Source: Saccoglossus kowalevskii (Eukaryota > Hemichordata > Enteropneusta > Harrimaniidae). Taken from it: a stretch of DNA of 24,180 nt. The stretch's first letter is position 1, and each line of letters opens with the position of its first letter. The notes beneath the pieces are model-generated. The model had not been told where the DNA came from. It saw nothing but the letters and a program-made list of their open reading frames with translations, and ran no database searches. Shown one piece after another: positions 19,831 to 24,180 of this stretch. The DNA is taken from positions 445,139-469,318 of the forward strand of contig NW_003109082.1 of assembly GCF_000003605.2 (NCBI RefSeq), read 5' to 3'. Made by a program: the position numbers and the translations under genes.

Positions 19831-20347
19831 GGCTGTCGGTTGCTTACTTTTCAGTGTAGCGATACTCTACGAGCAATCTTTCTGTACATTACATTTTGCC
19901 CACTTGAATAAACCATTAATAGAAAATTGCTAGTATATTTTTATTTTCAAAAGAAATTCCAGAGCATTTAACAATTTTTTTCACTTCCAACAAATGTGTA
20001 CATTTCCTGTTACATCTTCGCCAGCCAAGGTTCGTTTATTCAGTCATCGCTTCAATTTTACATCAAACACCGAGCATAATTATCTAGAATGGAAGCAAAA
20101 CAATAAGTAAATCGTAATGATTAGAACACTGTAAATAGTATAGTAAAAAATGCAAACTGATTTTAAATTGTATAACGGTCACCGGCCACGGCATCGACGC
20201 AGAAAATTGGAGAAAAAAAATATTTCCTGATCAATTGCGATGTGTTCAAAATAAAAATAAAAATATTTTATTCCAGTCCACAGTTACTTTAATAAAAAGA
20301 CATTGTATAATGTACAAAATGTTGATACATTTTGATGAATATTTACA

Positions 20348-20628
20348 GCTACGGCTTCAATACCGTAGACGATTTTGGCCCGATCATCAACAAAACATCA
20401 CCCGTCTCCAGGGCAAGCGACTGGAAAAAGACACCGGTGTTCGGTAGAACCGGTGGAAACAAAATCGTCACTCCCATAATAACTACGCAAAATTACGATC
20501 TAAACTCGAACCATTCGAGCCACAATATAAACATAAAAAATGACTCGTTGCATTTGACAATGATAAACTTACCGAAAAACCGTGTTTTCTCGGTCGCTAA
20601 CGTCGGTATAATTCGTCATTTTATTTGA
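20348..20628 (+). CDS. Unrecognised open frame in the transposon interior
   Basis: The frame has an acceptor-like ATATTTACAG at 20338-20347 and then about 93 codons (YGFNTVDDFGPIINKTSPVS and on) to a TGA. Its GC content and codon use look more gene-like than the flanks. It could be a piece of the former transposase or a captured host exon. I recognise no motif. Confidence 0.25.
20573..20619 (-). CDS. Possible first exon of a transposon gene
   Basis: Reading inward from the right TIR, an ATG at 20619 opens 15 codons (MTNYTDVSDRENTVF) and then meets a perfect donor, GTAAGTTT. A CRE-like TGACGTCA lies about 35 bases upstream (20654-20661). This is the usual place for a transposase promoter and first exon. 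I found no convincing second exon, so the gene is probably deleted inside. The + strand open frame 20332-20628 overlaps it, and at most one is real. Confidence 0.3.
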
Positions 20629-20674
20629 GTGTTTGCCACCTAACTCTGCCCGGTGACGTCATCATGTGCGCTAT

Positions 20675-20916
20675 AGAAGGAGGTCTGTGATTCGTTGACT
20701 AAAATTGCCGATAGTGGGTCTCGTTGAAATCTCGTTACATAGGCATCGGGTCAGATTTATGTAGGGCGGAATTTAAAAAAATCACAAAATCAAAATCAAA
20801 GTAAAATAATAAAATAAAAAGGCATTAATAACAAAAGTAATAAAAAATAAAATTAAAATAAGTTTATAGCCAAAATAATTAAAGCCCGTACACTACATCA
20901 GATTTTATTCAGATTG
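20675..20916 (-). repeat. Right terminal inverted repeat of the transposon
   Basis: Reverse-complement partner of 19613-19830, a little longer through small indels. Confidence 0.85.
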
Positions 20917-21519
20917 CTCAGCTATGAGAGTCATTTGAAATTAATTCAAATTGGCGACCATTTAATGTTTGTAAATGTTTCAAAATTCTACATCTTTCGG
21001 GGGCAAGTATGATATTCAAACAGCCTTTCACGAGATATTTATTCACTTTTCCGAGTTTTTAACTATAGGTCTCGATAACGCAACAACATAGGTAACATTA
21101 ACAAATACAAGGAAATGATGTCACTGGAAACTTATGCAGCCCACGAGATAATATTGGCATTTATTTGCATCCAGGCACCAATATGCAAGTGCACTGTACA
21201 TTGTGTACTAATGTTAAAGCGCGGGAGTCATCACCTGTGCATGCGTCAGATAAGCGTCTACCCACGAGCCTTTGCGCTTTTAGCGTGTGTTGTTATCGAT
21301 GCTTGGAACTCAATTCCTGCGTACGCGCAGGTGACGACCCTTCTGCTTTAATTGGCATAATTCTATGAAAACAATTTCTAATATCAAACACAGGTCACGT
21401 AAATTTATCACGAGATCAATATAGTGAAAATAAATCAAATAATTGTTTTACTGTGGACGTGTGAATGAAAGAAACACCTATTTACAAACATCGTCGGCAA
21501 ACTTACTAAGGAACCGCCT

Positions 21520-21720
21520 GTGTTAATTTGTGGAGATCGTTATCAATTTGAAACAATGGTAGTAATTCATAAAAGTAAAATATCACCCTCACAAATTAAA
21601 CTTCTACTATTGTATTACAGAATAAATTCTACATTAAAATCTGTTTCATTTGATGTATCACATTTTTTTTTTGAATATGTGGAAAAATCTACATGTGAAT
21701 ATCTTGAGATGATTCCGTAG
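21520..21720 (+). other. Open frame of uncertain status
   Basis: Sixty-six codons (start GTG or later ATG) with mixed composition (LICGDRYQFETMVVIHKSK and on). There is no recognisable motif, no splice context and no neighbour in the same frame. Coding use is possible but weakly supported. Confidence 0.15.
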
Positions 21721-22066
21721 TTTTTAAATCTAAATAAATAAATTAGTCATTAACCATCCCAACTTATTAAATGTAAGCATTGTTTTTCCCATTATAACAG
21801 CATACAACTATGCACGTTCCTGTGATAAGATGAACACATAGTAAAAATTAAACCTGTGTAGTTCATGGTCTAAATTACGCACCTAGATAAGAGTGGATTC
21901 TTTTTTGGAGTGTCAGAACATCAAGAAGCATAATTTTGACTATTCTGATGAAATTTGGTTGACCATACTGAGACAACTCCAAAAACACCAGTAATGTGAG
22001 AGCTGGACAAGGTTATTCGAACTAATCTTATTCCAAATTTCTATAGTTGCTATGACATGCCACACC

Positions 22067-22300
22067 CTATTTCAAGTTACTTCTAGAAAAATCTGATTTG
22101 AACAACGTACTTCTTTTCAATGTTATTTGGTCTAACCTTAGATGCGGTGCTGCTTGCACAAACTTGTTTACTTCAGCACTGTCAGGAATCTGCTCCGGAC
22201 TATAGAGGTACTCGATATTATTCCTGTTTGAGCAATTTGTAATCTTGTCAAATCTGGTAAATGTATCACAGTATATTTTCATTTTGACATTCAAATGCAT
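22067..22300 (-). CDS. Possible exon of an unrecognised minus-strand gene
   Basis: Between an acceptor-like CATTTACCAG (near 22258) and a donor-like AAGGTTAGAC (near 22135) lies an open stretch with protein-like content: EYLYSPEQIPDSAEVNKFVQ then AAPHLR. The wider open frame is 77 codons. It could belong to a gene downstream of STOML2 or be an old retrocopy fragment. I do not recognise it. Confidence 0.27.
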   Translation of the reverse strand: MHLNVKMKIYCDTFTRFDKITNCSNRNNIEYLYSPEQIPDSAEVNKFVQAAPHLRLDQITLKRSTLFKSDFSRSNLK

Positions 22301-22512
22301 GCTTGGAATAGGTTTTCATTTTATGTTAATATGTTCAATTTGCATGCTTTGTTCCTGTGACTGTTTACATTATTATACACTAAGGGAAGTTGTTAAATTA
22401 GATACATAACAGTATGTTCATCCAACAAGTTCATTGAACCAAATATCAAGTTTAGCATAAAATATCAAAAAATGTACTGACAATCATCTGAAAAATTATT
22501 CTCTTTTAGTAC

Positions 22513-22689
22513 TCCGAAATATCACATTGCATTTCCTCAGCCAGATGAACGACCAAGTGACAATGAGAGTTGCTTTCAGGGCTCTGAAAGACATCATTCT
22601 AAGATTGTGATCTCATTGACTCAACATGATTTCAAGCAGAATATGCAAAACCAACAATCTTTCAAGCAACTGGATGGCATTTTTCCTTA
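22513..22689 (+). CDS. Possible terminal exon of an unrecognised + strand gene
   Basis: After a good acceptor (TTCTCTTTTAG, ending 22510) an open frame of 58 codons runs from CCGAAATAT to a TAA at 22687. It is rich in Q, S, H and N (PKYHIAFPQPDERPSDNESC at its start). It would end 65 bases from the STOML2 stop, making the two genes convergent. I recognise no family, and no upstream exon was found. Confidence 0.3.
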
Positions 22690-22718
22690 AAACAAAAATT
22701 AAAAGGCAAATACAATAC

Positions 22719-22724
22719 TTTATT
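22719..22724 (-). terminator. Polyadenylation signal of STOML2
   Basis: AATAAA on the minus strand about 30 bases after the TAA stop. It would give a very short 3' UTR. Confidence 0.5.
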
Positions 22725-22753
22725 TATATATCACATGATATCAAATTTGTATT

Positions 22754-23358
22754 TTATTTTCGTTTATCTAGATCGTTTTCAATGTTTTTAACTACTTTGT
22801 CAACCTCATTGACAATTTCACGACGGATAGCTTCAATATCCACAATGTCAGGCTTTACCAAATCTGTTTCTTTGTCCATGTTCTGATTTGGAATCGGAGT
22901 TTGGTTCTGTTGCTGTGTGCTACTAAGGTTTTGGTATATTGCCATGGCCTGTCAAAGGGAATAGAAAGCAAAACAATAACTTATTGTAAACACTTATTTT
23001 ACCTCAATTATGATGCTGAAAAACATTCTTTGTAAAAAGTCTATTAAAAGACACCATTGGCAACAAAGACATACAAAAAAAAAAAATATGATTAAAAAGT
23101 AATGTGAACCTGCTTACATATTAGACAACAAATACTATACATTACAACAATATACTTCACAGTTGGGGACATGCCAACTGTGAAGAGTCTTGGCTCATAC
23201 AATTATTAATGCATAATAAAAAGATATACCTGTGTAACCATACTGCTAACATCACCAGTGTTTGTGGGTAGTAACACTGTGTTTCCTGTCTTGGCTAGAT
23301 TACCAAAAGCCTGTACATACTGTTCAGCTACATTCAGAGAAGCTGCATTGCCACCAAA
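22754..23358 (-). CDS. STOML2: Stomatin-like protein 2, last two exons (partial)
   Basis: STOML2 (SLP-2) is an inner-mitochondrial-membrane scaffold of the SPFH/prohibitin class that binds cardiolipin and prohibitins. Exon 23230-23358 encodes NAASLNVAEQYVQAFGNLAK, then NTVLLPTNTGDVSSMVTQ, matching the AEQYVSAF..LAK..NT.LLPSNPGDV.SMVAQ stretch after the SPFH domain in animal SLP-2. Exon 22754-22948 continues in phase 0 with AMAIYQNL and ends in an acidic, coiled-coil-like tail (REIVNEVDKVVKNIENDLDK) and TAA. The human tail likewise carries an acidic ELDRVK-type end. The upstream exons with the SPFH domain lie off the right edge. Confidence 0.88.
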
Positions 23359-24180
23359 CTAGTAATCAAAAAATACAAAAAATGTCCTACAAAAAATGTA
23401 TTAACCAAGAAATGCAACATTAATGATTATGGTGTTCCAAATATGAAATACAGTTTTAGGTGCGGAATGTACTGTATCAAAAAAATAAATAATAATTATT
23501 AATACCATACTTATATCATAACACTTCACTTACCATATATTGTTATACAAATTAGTGAAATTACCGGTAATAATATTGTTCTGTACTGTTGTGCATATGG
23601 CTTGCTCTCGTAAACAGTGCATACAAACTGACAGAAGAAGACATTCCTTGTTCAAATCAAATAATGGTTGGTTTACAAATTAAAGAGTTTATGTCAATTT
23701 TGTTATAAACTACCAGGTATGTAAATTACCTTTGTGGAATCATTTCATGGTGAAATCGTATAGATTTCATGCTACACACAGAAAACATCACATTTTCAGC
23801 TATTTTGCATATACACACCATACTACCTAATGTTATTGCATTAGATAGCTTTAGATTTGTTATCAGGATTGAAATCTATTATTGAAACCAAGTATATGTT
23901 TTGGTTTTTCTATTAAATCATTGTGAACATCAAATATCTTACTAAAATATAGCTGATATAACCATGCTATAGAATTAGACAGTTGAAAAAAGAATTTCTT
24001 TACCAAAAATGACTAAAATATTCACAAAAATTAGGAAATAAATCTTATTATCATAAAAATCACAAATCTGTCAGAGGTCTTCCAAATGTGTTGACATATA
24101 AAATATCAAAGCAATTGGGCTTGCCATTTTAAAGAAGAAGTTGGTAAAACATGTTTTATTAAAATTAAGGTATTGTCACA
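23359..24180 (-). other. STOML2 intron (right edge)
   Basis: AT-rich sequence upstream of the exon at 23230-23358 on the minus strand. No further STOML2 exon could be seen, so this intron is at least 0.8 kb. Confidence 0.6.

Larger units (their letters stand above)
19613..20916. mobile_element. Complete 1304-bp DNA transposon with long TIRs, Mutator-like
   Basis: The two ends are inverted copies beginning CAATCTGAWTAAAATCTGAT and running about 190-215 bases, with high identity in the outer part. The element is flanked by a perfect 9-bp direct repeat CTCAGCTAT at 19604-19612 and 20917-20925, a clear target-site duplication. Long TIRs with a 9-bp duplication fit Mutator-like (MULE) elements best. 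hAT and Merlin usually have shorter ends or an 8-bp duplication. The 870-bp interior is too short for a full transposase, so it is non-autonomous. The intact duplication points to a fairly recent insertion. Confidence 0.88.

Noticed and set aside
22626-22886. 86-codon + strand open frame
   Set aside because: Antisense shadow of the last STOML2 exon.
1-24180. CRISPR array or bacterial operon
   Set aside because: No spaced direct repeats with unique spacers; genes are split by GT-AG introns.

Overview
The window is AT-rich nuclear DNA of an animal, most likely an invertebrate. It has spliced genes with GT-AG introns, simple repeats, scattered transposon remains and a 50-base assembly gap at 10496-10545. 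I cannot name the species from the sequence.

The centre is a tandem array of genes for peptidylglycine alpha-hydroxylating monooxygenase (PHM), the copper hydroxylase that carries out the first step of peptide C-terminal amidation. Gene 2 is complete. Eleven exons on the + strand (6997-15712) join in frame into 942 nt, coding 313 residues: a signal peptide and one PHM core, with no PAL lyase domain and no membrane anchor. Gene 1 is cut by the left edge; only its last three exons (1117-1882) are visible. A third copy survives only as a decayed exon-1 relic (about 18601-18689). The duplication can be followed as 1-3815 matching 13911-17428, and about 6190-7110 matching about 18020-18695.

Gene 2 keeps all three CuA histidines, two of the three CuB ligands and most structural cysteines. 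The CuB His-x-His motif reads His-Thr-Asn, and residues matching rat Arg240 and Tyr79 are changed, so it may be a non-amidating or repurposed enzyme. Exon 9 of genes 1 and 2 lies in a nearly identical tract of about 420 bp, as expected from gene conversion. The adjoining exon 10 is strongly diverged, mostly at the amino-acid level.

The introns of gene 2 hold repeats: a block present in opposite orientations in introns 1 and 4, a 183-bp block in introns 1 and 3, the probable 3' end of a minus-strand retroelement next to the gap, a GACA microsatellite and a tRNA-like SINE head. To the right, 19613-20916 is a complete 1304-bp DNA transposon with long terminal inverted repeats and a 9-bp target duplication, resembling a non-autonomous Mutator-like element.

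At the right end the minus strand carries the last two exons of a stomatin-like protein 2 (STOML2/SLP-2) gene, 22754-23358. Two unrecognised possible exons lie near it, at 22067-22300 (-) and 22513-22689 (+). The long stretches 1883-6900, 15713-18590 and 18690-19600 hold no gene I can support.
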